From Viridibacterium sp047600765 (GTDB taxonomy: Bacteria; Pseudomonadota; Gammaproteobacteria; Burkholderiales; Rhodocyclaceae), in assembly GCA_047600765.1 (NCBI GenBank), contig JASGKF010000002.1, positions 1,116,001 to 1,180,000 on the forward strand: a stretch of 64,000 nt of DNA, in the 5' to 3' direction. Numbering within the stretch: position 1 is the first letter of the stretch; every line of letters starts with the position of its first letter. Of the stretch, positions 9,802-19,077 are shown piece after piece. Both the position numbers and the translations under genes were made by a program. A model generated the notes under the pieces. That model did no database searches and was not told the origin of the DNA. It was given only the letters and a program-made list of their open reading frames with translations.

Positions 9802-9814
9802 TGAATGGTGTTCA
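9802..9814. promoter_or_regulatory. MetR-binding box
   Basis: TGAATGGTGTTCA is a perfect match to the MetR consensus TGAA-N5-TTCA. It sits in the metR/metE intergenic region, 15 bp from the metR start. A second partly palindromic TTCATGAA-containing stretch lies at about 9838-9850, nearer metE. The arrangement fits autoregulation of metR and activation of metE. Confidence 0.75.
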
Positions 9815-9898
9815 TGGATGAATGAAACAATACCATTTTTATTCATGAATCGAAGTGCCTAGGATGGCAGCACTTTCCATCCACGCAAGGCAATCGTC

Positions 9899-12204
9899 AT
9901 GGCACGCACGCACAACCTCGGCTTTCCGCGCATCGGCGCAAAGCGCGAGCTGAAGTTCGCTCTCGAATCCTACTGGAAGGGTCAGTCCTCGCGCGACGAG
10001 CTGAAGGCGCTGGGGGCTGAACTGCGCCAGCGCCACTGGCAGGACCAGGCTGCGCTGGACCTCGCGCCCGTTGGTGACTTCGCGTTCTACGACCAGGTGC
10101 TGGACATGAGCTTCACGCTGGGCAATCTGCCCGCGCGTGTGCAGGGCTTTCACGGCGATGCGCTGGACAACTACTTCCGCGTGGCCCGTGGTCGCTCGGC
10201 ACAGTCGGCCGAAGAGCACGCGCATTGCTGCGGCGGCGTCGCGGCCGGCGAGATGACCAAGTGGTTCGACACCAACTACCACTACATCGTCCCCGAGTTC
10301 ACGGCGGGCACGACGTTCAAGCTCGATGCCTCGCGCCTGATCGAGCAACTGCAGGAGGCCCGCACGCTGGGCGTGAAAGCCAAGCCCGTCATCATCGGCC
10401 CCGTCACCTATCTCGCCATCGGCAAGGCCAAGGATGACTCCGACCGGCTGGCGTTGCTCGACCGCCTGCTGCCCGTTACAGCCAGTTGCTCGCCGCGCTG
10501 GCCGCCGAGGGCGTGGAGTGGGTGCAGATCGACGAACCTATTTTGGCAACTGAGCTTGCGACCGAACTGGAAGCCGACTGGCGCCATGCTTTCAGCACGG
10601 CTTACCACGCCCTGAAGACGGCGCCGGTGAAGCTGCTGCTGGCGAGCTACTTCGGCCCGCTGCGCGAGAACCTCGAGTGGGCGGTGAAGCTGCCGACGGC
10701 GGGCTTCCACCTCGACGCCGTGACTGCGCGTGACGAAGTGAACACGGCGCTCAACTACCTGGCCGCGCACAAGGTGTTGTCGCTGGGCGTCATCAATGGT
10801 CGCAACATCTGGAAGACCGATCTCGACGCCGTGCTGCAATGGCTGCAACCGGTGGCCGAGCGCCTTGGCGAGCGTCTGTGGCTTGCACCGTCGTGTTCGT
10901 TGCTGCACGTGCCGGTCGACCTCGCCAGCGAAGAGCGGCTGGATGGCGAGACGCGTTCCTGGCTGGCCTTTGCGAAGCAGAAGCTGGGTGAGCTGTCGGT
11001 GCTGGCGCGCGCCATCAACGAGGGCCGCGATGCCGTGCAGGACGAGCTGGCCGCCAATCGTGCCGCCATTGCGGCGCGCCGCCTCTCGCCCCGGGTGCAC
11101 AACCCCGGCGTGAAGGTCGCGCTGTCGAAGATCAACGCGCAGCTTGGCCAGCGCAAGAGTGCCTATGCGCTGCGTGCGGCGAAGCAGGCGGCGCTGCTGA
11201 AGCTGCCTGCCTTCCCGACGACCACCATCGGCTCCTTCCCGCAGACGGCCGAGATCCGCCATGCACGCAGTGAATTCAAGGCCGGGCGACTCGGCGAGGC
11301 CGGTTACCGCGAGGCGATGCAAGCCGAGATCGGGCGCAGCGTGAAGGAGCAGGAGGCGCTGGGGCTGGACGTGTTCGTGCATGGCGAGGCGGAGCGCAAC
11401 GACATGGTCGAGTACTTCGGCGAGCAGCTCGATGGCTACGTCTTCAGCCAGTTCGGCTGGGTGCAGAGCTATGGCTCGCGCTGCGTGAAGCCGCCCATCC
11501 TGTTCGGCGACATCAGCCGCCCGAAGGCGATGACGGTGGAGTGGATCAAGTACGCCCAGTCGCTGACCGACAAGCCGATGAAGGGCATGCTCACCGGCCC
11601 GGTGACCATCCTCAACTGGTCCTTCGTGCGTGATGACCAGCCGCGCTCGGTGTCCTGCCAGCAGCTCGCACTGGCGATCCGCGAGGAAGTGCTGGACCTC
11701 GAAAAGGCCGGCGTGCGCGTGATCCAGATCGACGAAGCGGCCCTGCGCGAAGGCCTGCCGCTGCGTCGTGGGCAGTGGAAGGAATACCTGTCCTGGGCGG
11801 TCGAGTCCTTCCGCATCACGGCCAACGGCGTGGCAGACGAGACGCAGATCCACACCCACATGTGCTACTCGGAGTTCAACGACATCATCGCCTCGATTGC
11901 CGACATGGACGCGGACGTGATCACCATCGAGACTTCGCGTTCCGACATGGAGCTGCTGGATGCTTTCGAGCACTTCCAGTACCCCAACGAAATCGGGCCG
12001 GGCGTCTATGACATCCACTCGCCGAACATCCCGAGCGAGCAGCACATCGTGCAGCTGATGCAGAAGGCGGCCGAGCGCGTGCCGGCGCAGCGCTTGTGGG
12101 TGAATCCGGACTGCGGCCTGAAGACGCGGCAGTGGAGCGAGGTGATCCCGGCGCTGACCAACATGGTCAAGGCAGCGAAGACCCTGCGCAGCCAGCTGGC
12201 CTGA
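9899..12204 (+). pseudogene. metE: Cobalamin-independent methionine synthase, frameshifted
   Basis: MetE transfers the methyl group of 5-methyltetrahydropteroyltriglutamate to homocysteine. The first frame (9899 to about 10477) encodes the N-terminal domain starting MARTHNLGFPRIGAKREL. The rest, from about 10477, is in another frame and carries the zinc site: HMCYSE and PDCGLKTR near the C-terminus. The family sequence LLPVYSQLLAAL is restored if one base is added in the gtta run at 10475-10478 (probably TTT read as TT). The repaired product would be about 768 aa, the normal length. All other motifs are intact, so this is either a very recent mutation or a sequencing error; the indel in aspS makes error likely. 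A terminator follows. Confidence 0.88.
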
Positions 12205-12226
12205 GCGGCACCGCAACCAATCTTGT

Positions 12227-12249
12227 CCCGGCCCTGCGCCGGGATTTTT
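12227..12249 (+). terminator. Rho-independent terminator of metE
   Basis: CCCGGC and GCCGGG arms with a 5-nt loop, followed by ATTTTT, begin 22 bp after the metE stop. Confidence 0.8.
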
Positions 12250-12319
12250 CATTGAAGCGTCACGGGTGTCTGCGCGCGTGTCATCCTTGCGTCCCCGGGA
12301 TTCCAGAGAACTTGTCGCC

Positions 12320-12688
12320 GTGAAGATATTCAACCGCCGCATCCGCATCCGCGAGTACAGCCTGCCGGTCTCCATCGGCTTCTACGAGGTGGAGAAGCAG
12401 CGTCCGCAGCGCGTGCTCATCGACATCGACCTGCACCTTGCGCCGCTGGCACAGGAGATGCCGGATGACGTGCATGCCACGGTCAACTACGACGTCCTGC
12501 ACAAGGCCATTCCCGGGCTCGTCGAAGGTCGTCACTTCAACCTGCAGGAAACTCTCTGCCACGAACTGCTGGGCTTGTGTGCGAGCCTGCACGGTGTGGC
12601 CGGTGCGCGCGTCTGGGTGCGCAAGCCGGACATCTACACCGACTGCGAGAGCGCAGGGTATGAGGCCGAGATCGGTCTGCCGGATTGA
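12320..12688 (+). CDS. folB: Dihydroneopterin aldolase FolB
   Basis: FolB converts dihydroneopterin to 6-hydroxymethyl-dihydropterin in folate synthesis. The sequence has the family's IGFYEVEK near the N-terminus, the NYDVLHKAIPGLVEGRHFNLQETLCHEL block containing the active-site Glu, and a late VRKPDI segment that ends in a Lys/Pro pair. I chose the GTG at 12320 (start KIFNRRIRIRE), which gives 122 aa, the usual length. An ATG at 12266 would add 18 residues unlike the family. The gene follows the metE terminator by about 70 bp and is followed by tRNA-Arg on the other strand. Confidence 0.85.
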   Translation: MKIFNRRIRIREYSLPVSIGFYEVEKQRPQRVLIDIDLHLAPLAQEMPDDVHATVNYDVLHKAIPGLVEGRHFNLQETLCHELLGLCASLHGVAGARVWVRKPDIYTDCESAGYEAEIGLPD

Positions 12689-12781
12689 AACGCCTGGGAG
12701 TCAGTAGGCAACGCTGGCAGCCGGGCGCTTTGGGGGCGGGAGTGCGGGGAGGGAACGCGGGAGGGAGTGCGTGGAGTGAAT

Positions 12782-12856
12782 TGGTCCCACCGACAGGAAT
12801 CGAACCTGTATCTGCCGCTTAGGAGGCGGCCGTTCTATCCATTGAACTACGGCGGG
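12782..12856 (-). tRNA. tRNA-Arg (CCU)
   Basis: On the minus strand the sequence folds as a cloverleaf: acceptor CCCGCCG pairs with CGGTGGG (one G-T), the anticodon stem GCCGC/GCGGC encloses the loop CTCCTAA with anticodon CCU, and the T-loop reads GGTTCGATTCC. CCA is encoded. It reads AGG codons. It lies between folB and the peroxiredoxin gene. Confidence 0.93.
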
Positions 12857-12928
12857 AGCGGGGCGTATTGTAGTGCAAGCCATGTATGACTTGGCATTCC
12901 ACAACGTGTCGAAGTACGGGAGCTATCC

Positions 12929-13450
12929 ATGCTGCGAATCCTCTTCTTTACCCTGCTGCTGGGCTGTGTCGCACCTGTCATGGCAGAGACGCCGGCCGTG
13001 GGCCAGCCCGCGCCGGCTTTCGCGCTGAAGGATCAGGGCGGCGTCGTACGCTCGCTCGAACAGTTCCGCGGCAAGTGGCTGGTGCTCTACTTCTATCCCA
13101 AGAACGACACGCCGGGCTGCACGACCGAGGCCTGCAACTTCCGCGATGGGCAGGCCTTCATCACGGGCCTGGGGGCGCAGGTTGTCGGTGTGAGCATCGA
13201 CGAATCGGCTTCGCACAAAGCCTTTGCGGAGAAGTACAAGCTGCCGTTCCCGCTGCTGGCAGATGCCGATGGCACGGTGGCGGGGCTGTACGGCGCGCTG
13301 TCGAACTGGGGTGTGGTGCGCTTCGCCAAGCGCCAGACCTTCATCATCGACCCGCGCGGTGTGGTGCGGAAGATCTACCGCGAGGTGGATGCAGACAAGC
13401 ACGCGCAGCAGGTGCTCGATGACCTCAAGGCGATGACCACCAAGAGCTAG
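12929..13450 (+). CDS. Secreted PrxQ/BCP-type peroxiredoxin
   Basis: A 173-aa thioredoxin-fold peroxiredoxin. The active site is TPGCTTEACNF with peroxidatic Cys64 and resolving Cys69, the C-x4-C spacing of PrxQ/BCP enzymes that reduce H2O2 and organic hydroperoxides. Unlike cytoplasmic BCP it begins with a clear signal peptide (MLRILFFTLLLGCVAPVMA), so it should act in the periplasm and need a periplasmic thiol donor. It stands alone, converging on the histidine kinase gene 18 bp away. Confidence 0.88.
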   Translation: MLRILFFTLLLGCVAPVMAETPAVGQPAPAFALKDQGGVVRSLEQFRGKWLVLYFYPKNDTPGCTTEACNFRDGQAFITGLGAQVVGVSIDESASHKAFAEKYKLPFPLLADADGTVAGLYGALSNWGVVRFAKRQTFIIDPRGVVRKIYREVDADKHAQQVLDDLKAMTTKS

Positions 13451-13468
13451 GCGCGCATCGTTGCTGTT

Positions 13469-15640
13469 TCAGGCGGCGTGCTTTTCGAGCACGGCGGCAG
13501 GCGGGTTGAGCGGAATCTGCACGATGAACTCGCTGCCACCCCCGTCGCGGTGACGCGCAAAGATCCGGCCGTGATGACGCACGACGATCTCACGGCAAAC
13601 GGGCAGGCCGAGGCCGCGGCCACCGGCGTTGTTGCGCGTCTGGCTGCTCTGCTCGAAGGTTTCGAAGATGTGTTCGAGCTCGTCGTCGGGGATGCCGACG
13701 CCTTCGTCGGCCACGATGAGTTCGAACGCGGCCGCGCCCGAATCTGCGAAGTGCATGTGGTGCAGGCTGACGAGGATTTCGCTGCCCTCCGGTGAGTACT
13801 GCATGGCATTGGCCAGCAGGTTGCGCAGCACCTGGCCGAGGCGTAGCGCATCACCCTTGAGGATGGCGTTGGAGATCTGCGAGTCCAGCCGCGCATGCAG
13901 CGAGCGGGCTTGCAGGGCGGGTGCCGCTTCCTGCAGCGCGATGCGTGCGATGTCGATCAGGTCGATGTTGTACTGGTGCAGAGTCATCGGATTGTTCTGA
14001 CCCGTGCGCGACAGGTCCAGCAGGTCGCTGAGCAGGGTGTGCAGGCGTTCGCCGCTGGTGCGGATGTGCTGGAAATAGCCGGCGATCTTCTCTGGCGTGG
14101 CGCTGGCAGCGCGTTCGTTGCCCATCTTGGCGAAGCTGAGGATGGCGTGCATAGGCGTGCGCAGCTCGTGTGACATGTTGGCGAGGAAGCGACTCTTGGC
14201 TTCGCTGGCCTGTTCGGCGGCGTCCTTGGCGGCCACGAGGTCCTGCGTCTGCTCGGCCACCAGGCTGGTGAGTGCGTCGCGGTGCTGGCGCAGTTCTTCC
14301 TCGGCCTGCTTCTGGCGGGTGATGTCGGTGTACATGCCGATCATGCGGCGTGGCTTGCCATCGGAGCTGCGTTCGACGACGAGGCCGCGATCGAGCATCC
14401 ACAGGTATTCTCCATGGCGGCCGAGGATGCGCAGTTCACAGACGTAGATCGGCACGATGCCTTCGAGGTGCACGTCCATCGAGGCCTGCACGCTCTCGAC
14501 ATCGTCGGGGTGGATGCGGCGCGTGCGTTCTTCGGGCGCGTCGCCGATCTCGTCTTCGCCGTAGCCGAGCATGGCTTTCCAGCGCGCGGAGTAGTGCGTG
14601 GTGTTGTCGGCGATGTTCCAGTCCCACAGGCCATCGCCAGTGCCTTCGAGGGCGAACTTCCAGCGTGCTTCGGCGAGGCGTTGCGCAGTCAGCTCGGTGA
14701 GCGCGCCGATGATGACCTGCTGGCCGGAAGGATCGATGGCCATGGTGTTGCGCTTGATCGTGAAACGCGTGTTGCCGCCCGGCGAGACGGATTCCTGTTC
14801 GCCTTCGAACACGGTGCCCGAGGGCGAGCCGAGCAGGCGCGCTTCTTCGGCGTTGATCTGTTCGCCGAGTTCGGCGCCCACGAAATCGCTGGCGCGGCGG
14901 CCGATGATCTGCTGGCGCGGCAGGCCCTCGTGGCGGGCATGTGCGAGGTTGGACATGATGAAGCGGTGGTCCGAGCTCTTGACGAAGAGCGGGATGGGCA
15001 CGGCGTCGAACACCACCTGCAGGAAGTCGCGTTGTCGCGTCTGCGTGTCCAGCGCGTGGATGGCGGCCTGCTCGGCGCGGCGCAGCGGCGTGATGTCGAA
15101 GAAGCCGCCGACGATGACGGGCTTGTCGTCTTCGTCGAAGCTGCGGGTCTTGGTGACGATCTGGTGCAGCGCTTCGCCGGTGACCGGGTGCAGGATGCAT
15201 TCTTCCTTGCGCACTTCCTGGCCGCCGAGGACGATTTCGTCCTCGCTGTCGATCCGTGCGCCTTCAGCGAAGTCAGGGGCGAAAGCGGAAGCGCAGCGGC
15301 CGAGGATCTCGTCGCGGCTGAGCTGGCGCTGGGCGCAATAGGCGTTGTTCACCATCACCAGCTGGTGACTCTGGTTCTTGACGAAGACCGGGGCAGGCAT
15401 GGCATCGATAGCACGCTGCATGAAGGCGCGCGCCCGTTCGCGGCGGGTCTGTTCGCTGATGCCATCGGGGCGCGAGCGGGCCCAGATGATGCCTGCTGCG
15501 ATGCCGGCGAACAGCGACAAGGCCAGCACGCAGCCTGTCAGCCAGTTGCCGAACTTGAGACTCAGCAGCAGGGCGCCACCCCCTGCACAGAGGCATACGA
15601 AGGTCAGCCATTGCTGGCGTCGGGCGTGGGCTTGAGGCAT
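13469..15640 (-). CDS. PAS-domain hybrid-type sensor histidine kinase
   Basis: A 723-aa membrane sensor kinase. Two transmembrane segments lie at about residues 10-30 and 33-54 with almost no periplasmic loop, so sensing is probably cytoplasmic. Three PAS domains follow (about 75-185, 203-318, 326-445), then a coiled coil (445-485). The phospho-accepting H-box is NMSHELRTPMH with His491. The HATPase domain shows the N box (NAMQYSPEGSE), G1 (DEGVGIPDDE) and G2 (GGRGLGLPVC). There is no receiver domain at the C-terminus despite the hybrid-kinase-like H-box. No response regulator gene is adjacent, so its partner is unknown. Confidence 0.88.
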   Translation of the reverse strand: MPQAHARRQQWLTFVCLCAGGGALLLSLKFGNWLTGCVLALSLFAGIAAGIIWARSRPDGISEQTRRERARAFMQRAIDAMPAPVFVKNQSHQLVMVNNAYCAQRQLSRDEILGRCASAFAPDFAEGARIDSEDEIVLGGQEVRKEECILHPVTGEALHQIVTKTRSFDEDDKPVIVGGFFDITPLRRAEQAAIHALDTQTRQRDFLQVVFDAVPIPLFVKSSDHRFIMSNLAHARHEGLPRQQIIGRRASDFVGAELGEQINAEEARLLGSPSGTVFEGEQESVSPGGNTRFTIKRNTMAIDPSGQQVIIGALTELTAQRLAEARWKFALEGTGDGLWDWNIADNTTHYSARWKAMLGYGEDEIGDAPEERTRRIHPDDVESVQASMDVHLEGIVPIYVCELRILGRHGEYLWMLDRGLVVERSSDGKPRRMIGMYTDITRQKQAEEELRQHRDALTSLVAEQTQDLVAAKDAAEQASEAKSRFLANMSHELRTPMHAILSFAKMGNERAASATPEKIAGYFQHIRTSGERLHTLLSDLLDLSRTGQNNPMTLHQYNIDLIDIARIALQEAAPALQARSLHARLDSQISNAILKGDALRLGQVLRNLLANAMQYSPEGSEILVSLHHMHFADSGAAAFELIVADEGVGIPDDELEHIFETFEQSSQTRNNAGGRGLGLPVCREIVVRHHGRIFARHRDGGGSEFIVQIPLNPPAAVLEKHAA

Positions 15641-15846
15641 GTCGTGTGAAATCCTCTGCGTGGTGTCCGGGCTGCGGGCGTGGTCGCCCGTGGCTCAGGC
15701 CCCGTTTTTTGACAGCGCAGGGGCTTGCCAGCTCTTTACGGCAGGAAGCCGCCAGCCTTGAACCCGCGCGACTCCCGGCCCTTGGCGGGGCAGGGGCGGC
15801 GTAAAATCGCGGCTCTCCGTCTTTTCTTGCCGTCCGTGCTTTCGCC

Positions 15847-17769
15847 ATGCCCTTGATTCAACTGGATAACGCCTGTCTCGCCTTTGGCGACGTCGCCCTG
15901 CTCGACCACACTGCCCTGGTGCTGGAACCGGGCGAAAAGCTCTCGCTGATCGGCCGCAACGGCGCCGGCAAGTCCAGCCTGCTCAAGGTGCTGGACGGCC
16001 AGCAGAAGCTGGATGACGGTACGGTCTGGCGCCAGCCCGGCCTCAAGGTGGCCTATGTGGCGCAGGAGCCCGATTTCGACCTCGACCGCGATGTGTTCGC
16101 CACCGTGGCCGATGGCGTCGGCGGCGCGGCAAGGCTGGTGGCCGAATACCACGCCGTGGCCCTGCAGCTCGAACATGGCGACGAGGCTGCCATGGACCGG
16201 CTCGAAGCCTTGCAGCACGAGCTGGAGGCCAATAACGGCTGGGCCGTGCATCACAAGGTGGAGCAGGTCATTGATCGCCTCAAGCTCGACGGCGCGGCGC
16301 TTGTCAGCAGCCTCTCCGGCGGCGGCATCAAGCGTGTCGCCCTGGCGCGTGCGTTGGCGGCTGAACCCGACCTGCTGCTGCTCGACGAACCGACCAACCA
16401 CCTCGACATCACCGCTATCGGCTGGCTCGAAGAGCTGATCCGCGCTTACCGTGGCAGCGTGCTGCTGATCACCCACGACCGCAGCTTCATGGACGCCGTG
16501 TTGACGCGCATCGTCGAGCTCGACCGTGGCCGCCTGTCCAGCTTCCCCGGCAGCTTCTCCGCCTACCAGACGCGCAAGGCCGAGATGCTGGAGATGGAGG
16601 CCAAGAGCAACGCCGAATTCGACAAGGTGCTGGCGCAGGAGGAGGTGTGGATCCGCAAGGGCGTCGAAGCGCGCCGTACGCGCAACGAAGGCCGTGTGCG
16701 CCGCCTCGAAGCCCTGCGCCGCGAACGCAGCGAACGGCGCGACCGCATGGGCAATGTCGACTTCAAGCTGGAGCGTGGCGAACAGAGCGGCCAGCTGATT
16801 GCCGAGCTGGAAGGCGCGGGCAAGTGCTTCGCGACGCCGGATGGCGGCCAGCGCTGGGTCATCCGCGACTTTTCGGCGCGCCTCATGCGCGGCGACCGCA
16901 TCGGCCTCATCGGCCCCAACGGCGCAGGCAAGACCACGCTGCTCAAGCTGATCCTCGGCGAGCACGAACCGGATGCCGGCAGCATCAAGCGCGGCACCAA
17001 ACAGCAGGTCGCGTACTTCGACCAGTTCCGCACCGCGCTCGACCCCGAGGCCACGCTGGCCGACGTCATCAGCCCCGGCTCGGACTACGTCGAAATCGGC
17101 GGCACGAAGAAGCACGTCGTCGGCTACCTCGGCGACTTCCTGTTCGCGCCGCAGCGTGCGCGCTCGCCGGTCAAGTCCCTGTCGGGCGGTGAACGCAACC
17201 GCTTGCTGCTTGCCCGCCTGTTCGCCCGGCCCGCCAACATCCTCGTGCTCGACGAACCCACCAACGACCTCGACATCGAAACGCTGGAACTGCTCGAACA
17301 ACTGCTGCTCGAATTCCAGGGCACGCTGTTCATCGTCAGCCACGACCGTACCTTCCTCGACAACGTCGTCACGCAAACCATTGCTTACGAAGCGGAGGGC
17401 GAGTGGCGCGAATACGCCGGCGGCTACCAGGACTGGCTGCGCGCCAGCACCGCGTCGCGCGAAGCCGCCGCCAAGGCAGCCGCGCCAGCCAAGCCTGCTG
17501 CGGCTCCCGCACCGGCAGTGGCGAAAGAAGCGAACAAGCCCGCCAAGCTCAGCTTCAACGAAAAACGCGAACTCGACGCCCTGCCGGGCAAGATCAGCAA
17601 ACTCGAAACCGAACAGGCCGCGCTGCAGGCCCAGCTCGCCAACCCTGACATCTACAGTGCCAAGCCGGCAGAAGTGCCGGTCATGAACAAGCGGCTGGAA
17701 GTGATCGAAGAAGAACTGCTGACCCTGCTGGAGCGCTGGGAAACGCTGGAGGCCAAGGGGGGCGCATGA
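15847..17769 (+). CDS. uup: ABC-F ATPase Uup
   Basis: A 640-aa soluble ABC-F protein with two nucleotide-binding domains. Walker A motifs are GRNGAGKSS (residues 36-44) and GPNGAGKTT, and the signature motifs are LSGGGIKRVALARAL and LSGGERNRLLLARL. The C-terminal ~80 residues (KLSFNEKRELDALPGKI onward) form the coiled coil typical of Uup, after an Ala/Pro/Lys linker. Uup acts on ribosomes and influences precise excision of transposons. The start at 15847 is the normal family start. Its stop overlaps the start of the DM13 gene by 4 bp. Confidence 0.9.
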   Translation: MPLIQLDNACLAFGDVALLDHTALVLEPGEKLSLIGRNGAGKSSLLKVLDGQQKLDDGTVWRQPGLKVAYVAQEPDFDLDRDVFATVADGVGGAARLVAEYHAVALQLEHGDEAAMDRLEALQHELEANNGWAVHHKVEQVIDRLKLDGAALVSSLSGGGIKRVALARALAAEPDLLLLDEPTNHLDITAIGWLEELIRAYRGSVLLITHDRSFMDAVLTRIVELDRGRLSSFPGSFSAYQTRKAEMLEMEAKSNAEFDKVLAQEEVWIRKGVEARRTRNEGRVRRLEALRRERSERRDRMGNVDFKLERGEQSGQLIAELEGAGKCFATPDGGQRWVIRDFSARLMRGDRIGLIGPNGAGKTTLLKLILGEHEPDAGSIKRGTKQQVAYFDQFRTALDPEATLADVISPGSDYVEIGGTKKHVVGYLGDFLFAPQRARSPVKSLSGGERNRLLLARLFARPANILVLDEPTNDLDIETLELLEQLLLEFQGTLFIVSHDRTFLDNVVTQTIAYEAEGEWREYAGGYQDWLRASTASREAAAKAAAPAKPAAAPAPAVAKEANKPAKLSFNEKRELDALPGKISKLETEQAALQAQLANPDIYSAKPAEVPVMNKRLEVIEEELLTLLERWETLEAKGGA

Positions 17770-18257
17770 AGGGACGCATGACGCGCGGGAAGCTGATCGC
17801 TCTTCTCCTCGTCTCCCACCTCGCGGCCGCCGCCTTTGGCGTGGCCGCGGGCATCTACCTGCTGCCCATTCTCATCGCACCGCCTGCACCCCAGGCAAGT
17901 GAGCTGGCTGCGGCCACCACGACGGCGCGCTACCACGGCGAGTTCCGTCGCAACCTCAAGGACAGCGACAGCCTGCACTGGGGGCAGGGCACCGTGTCGC
18001 TGGGTCCACAGGGCATTGCCTTGCAAGGCGAACTGGCGCCCGGACCGGACTACAAGCTCTATCTCTCGCCGGAACTTGTCGAGACCGAAGCCGACTTCCT
18101 CCGCCTCAAGCCCCGCATGCTGCGCGTCGGCGACGTGAAGACCTTCCACAACTTCCTCGTGCCGCTGCCCGCGGGCATCGATCTGGCGCAATACGACACA
18201 GTCATCGTCTGGTGCGAAACCTTCGGCCAGTTCATTACTGCAGCGAAGTATCGCTAA
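17766..18257 (+). CDS. DM13-domain membrane-anchored protein
   Basis: A 163-aa protein with an N-terminal membrane anchor or signal (about residues 9-36, ending near LIAPPAPQ) and a DM13 domain (about 50-163). Hallmarks are GELAPGPDYKLYLSP, the central VGDVKTF and the closing VIVWCETFGQFITAAKYR with its conserved Cys. DM13 domains are proposed redox or electron-transfer modules outside the cytoplasm; the exact role is unproven. ATGA overlap with uup implies translational coupling. It is the last ordinary chromosomal gene before the cassette array. Confidence 0.85.
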   Translation: MKGRMTRGKLIALLLVSHLAAAAFGVAAGIYLLPILIAPPAPQASELAAATTTARYHGEFRRNLKDSDSLHWGQGTVSLGPQGIALQGELAPGPDYKLYLSPELVETEADFLRLKPRMLRVGDVKTFHNFLVPLPAGIDLAQYDTVIVWCETFGQFITAAKYR

Positions 18258-18437
18258 GTCGCCCTCGTCTGGCAGTCCTTGCAAAAAGCAGGAAGAAGGT
18301 TGGCTGACGTTTCTGCCTCATGCAGAATGGGCAGGTCTGGATATCCATATGTGGACGTCGATATCTGGCGACATGTATCCAGCTTTGGATGCTTATATCC
18401 ACAGATCGACACCACGGGTGTCGTCTTAACGTTAGGC
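18258..18437 (+). other. Leader of the cassette array; possible attI or truncated site
   Basis: About 174 bp without a gene precede the first recombination boundary GTTAGGC at 18431-18437. No upstream RYYYAAC box pairs with it as in an attC, so it may be an attI remnant or a secondary insertion site. A perfect 6-bp hairpin (GACACC/GGTGTC) ends at 18422. Three short TATCCA-containing repeats lie at about 18340-18402. A weak promoter-like pair, TTGGCT (18300) and CAGAAT (18323) with a 17-bp spacer, could drive the cassettes. Confidence 0.4.
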
Positions 18438-18441
18438 AAAT

Positions 18442-18987
18442 ATGGCGCTGCCCGATCCTGCGACCGTCATTCCAAAACTTTTCGCTTTGTATGGTGGAAA
18501 AGATAAATTTTTCGAGGCAATGGATGCTCGCCAACAAGAGTTCTTTGCGCTTTGGGCGCACGACTCCGAAAGCATTGGCCGTGTCTTGCATGCCCATCTT
18601 GTCGTTGAACACTTTCTTACTGCACACCTTCAAGCCCAAAATCCAAAGCTTGGGGACATCGTCGAGGCTCGTTTTACTTTCGCCCAGAAAGTCGCTCTCG
18701 TCGGCGACGATGATCGACTAGCCAAACTCTTAATACCTGGCTTGGTCGGGCTCAACAGAGTAAGAAATCGCCTTGCACACAGGCTCAAAGTTGAAATCGA
18801 TGCCGAGGATATTCAAGCAATACTCTCTGTGGAGCTGTATGCGGCAACGCTTAGAGAAAAGCAAAACCCCAAACCGAATGATCCGCTTTGGGTGCTTGAA
18901 GACTTTGCAAAATTCGCTGGCACGCTGCTCCAATCAAGTGCCGCTCCAGACAATGCCCTTTGGGCTGAGGCATTCGGAAATGCCTAA
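18442..18987 (+). CDS. Cassette 1: HEPN-like protein
   Basis: A 181-aa, mainly helical protein. Residues 104-116 read LNRVRNRLAHRLK, containing R108-x4-H113, the catalytic-type motif of HEPN domains (often RNases in toxin-antitoxin and defence systems, but also inert forms). No MNT nucleotidyltransferase partner is present in the same or next cassette. The ATG follows the array's first GTTAGGC box by 4 bp, and the TAA stop lies inside the attC R'' box. HEPN assignment is from the motif and helical look; nuclease activity is not established. Confidence 0.65.
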   Translation: MALPDPATVIPKLFALYGGKDKFFEAMDARQQEFFALWAHDSESIGRVLHAHLVVEHFLTAHLQAQNPKLGDIVEARFTFAQKVALVGDDDRLAKLLIPGLVGLNRVRNRLAHRLKVEIDAEDIQAILSVELYAATLREKQNPKPNDPLWVLEDFAKFAGTLLQSSAAPDNALWAEAFGNA

Positions 18988-19071
18988 CCCGGCAGTCGAG
19001 CGGGACGGCCACAAGCTGCGCTCGTGGTTCCCTGCGCTTCGCTCCGGCCGCCCCTCACTTCTACGTTAGGC
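18982..19071 (+). other. attC site 1
   Basis: R'' GCCTAAC at 18982-18988 and R' GTTAGGC at 19065-19071 enclose a 90-bp imperfect palindrome with CCACAAGCTGCG..CTCGTGG in its centre. R'' pairs exactly with the bases that begin cassette 1 (TTAGGC). Confidence 0.9.
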
Positions 19072-19077
19072 CCAGTC

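Noticed and set aside
10470..10490. Programmed frameshift in metE
   Set aside because: No slippery heptamer or downstream pseudoknot was recognised, and MetE is not known to use recoding; a lost base explains it better.
10408..12375. 655-aa open frame opposite metE
   Set aside because: It overlaps the strongly conserved metE coding frame; high GC makes long antisense frames common. No family match.
19024..19077. Cassette 2 protein starting inside attC 1
   Set aside because: The extra 18 residues are translated attC hairpin; the ATG at 19078 sits 7 bp after the R' box as expected.
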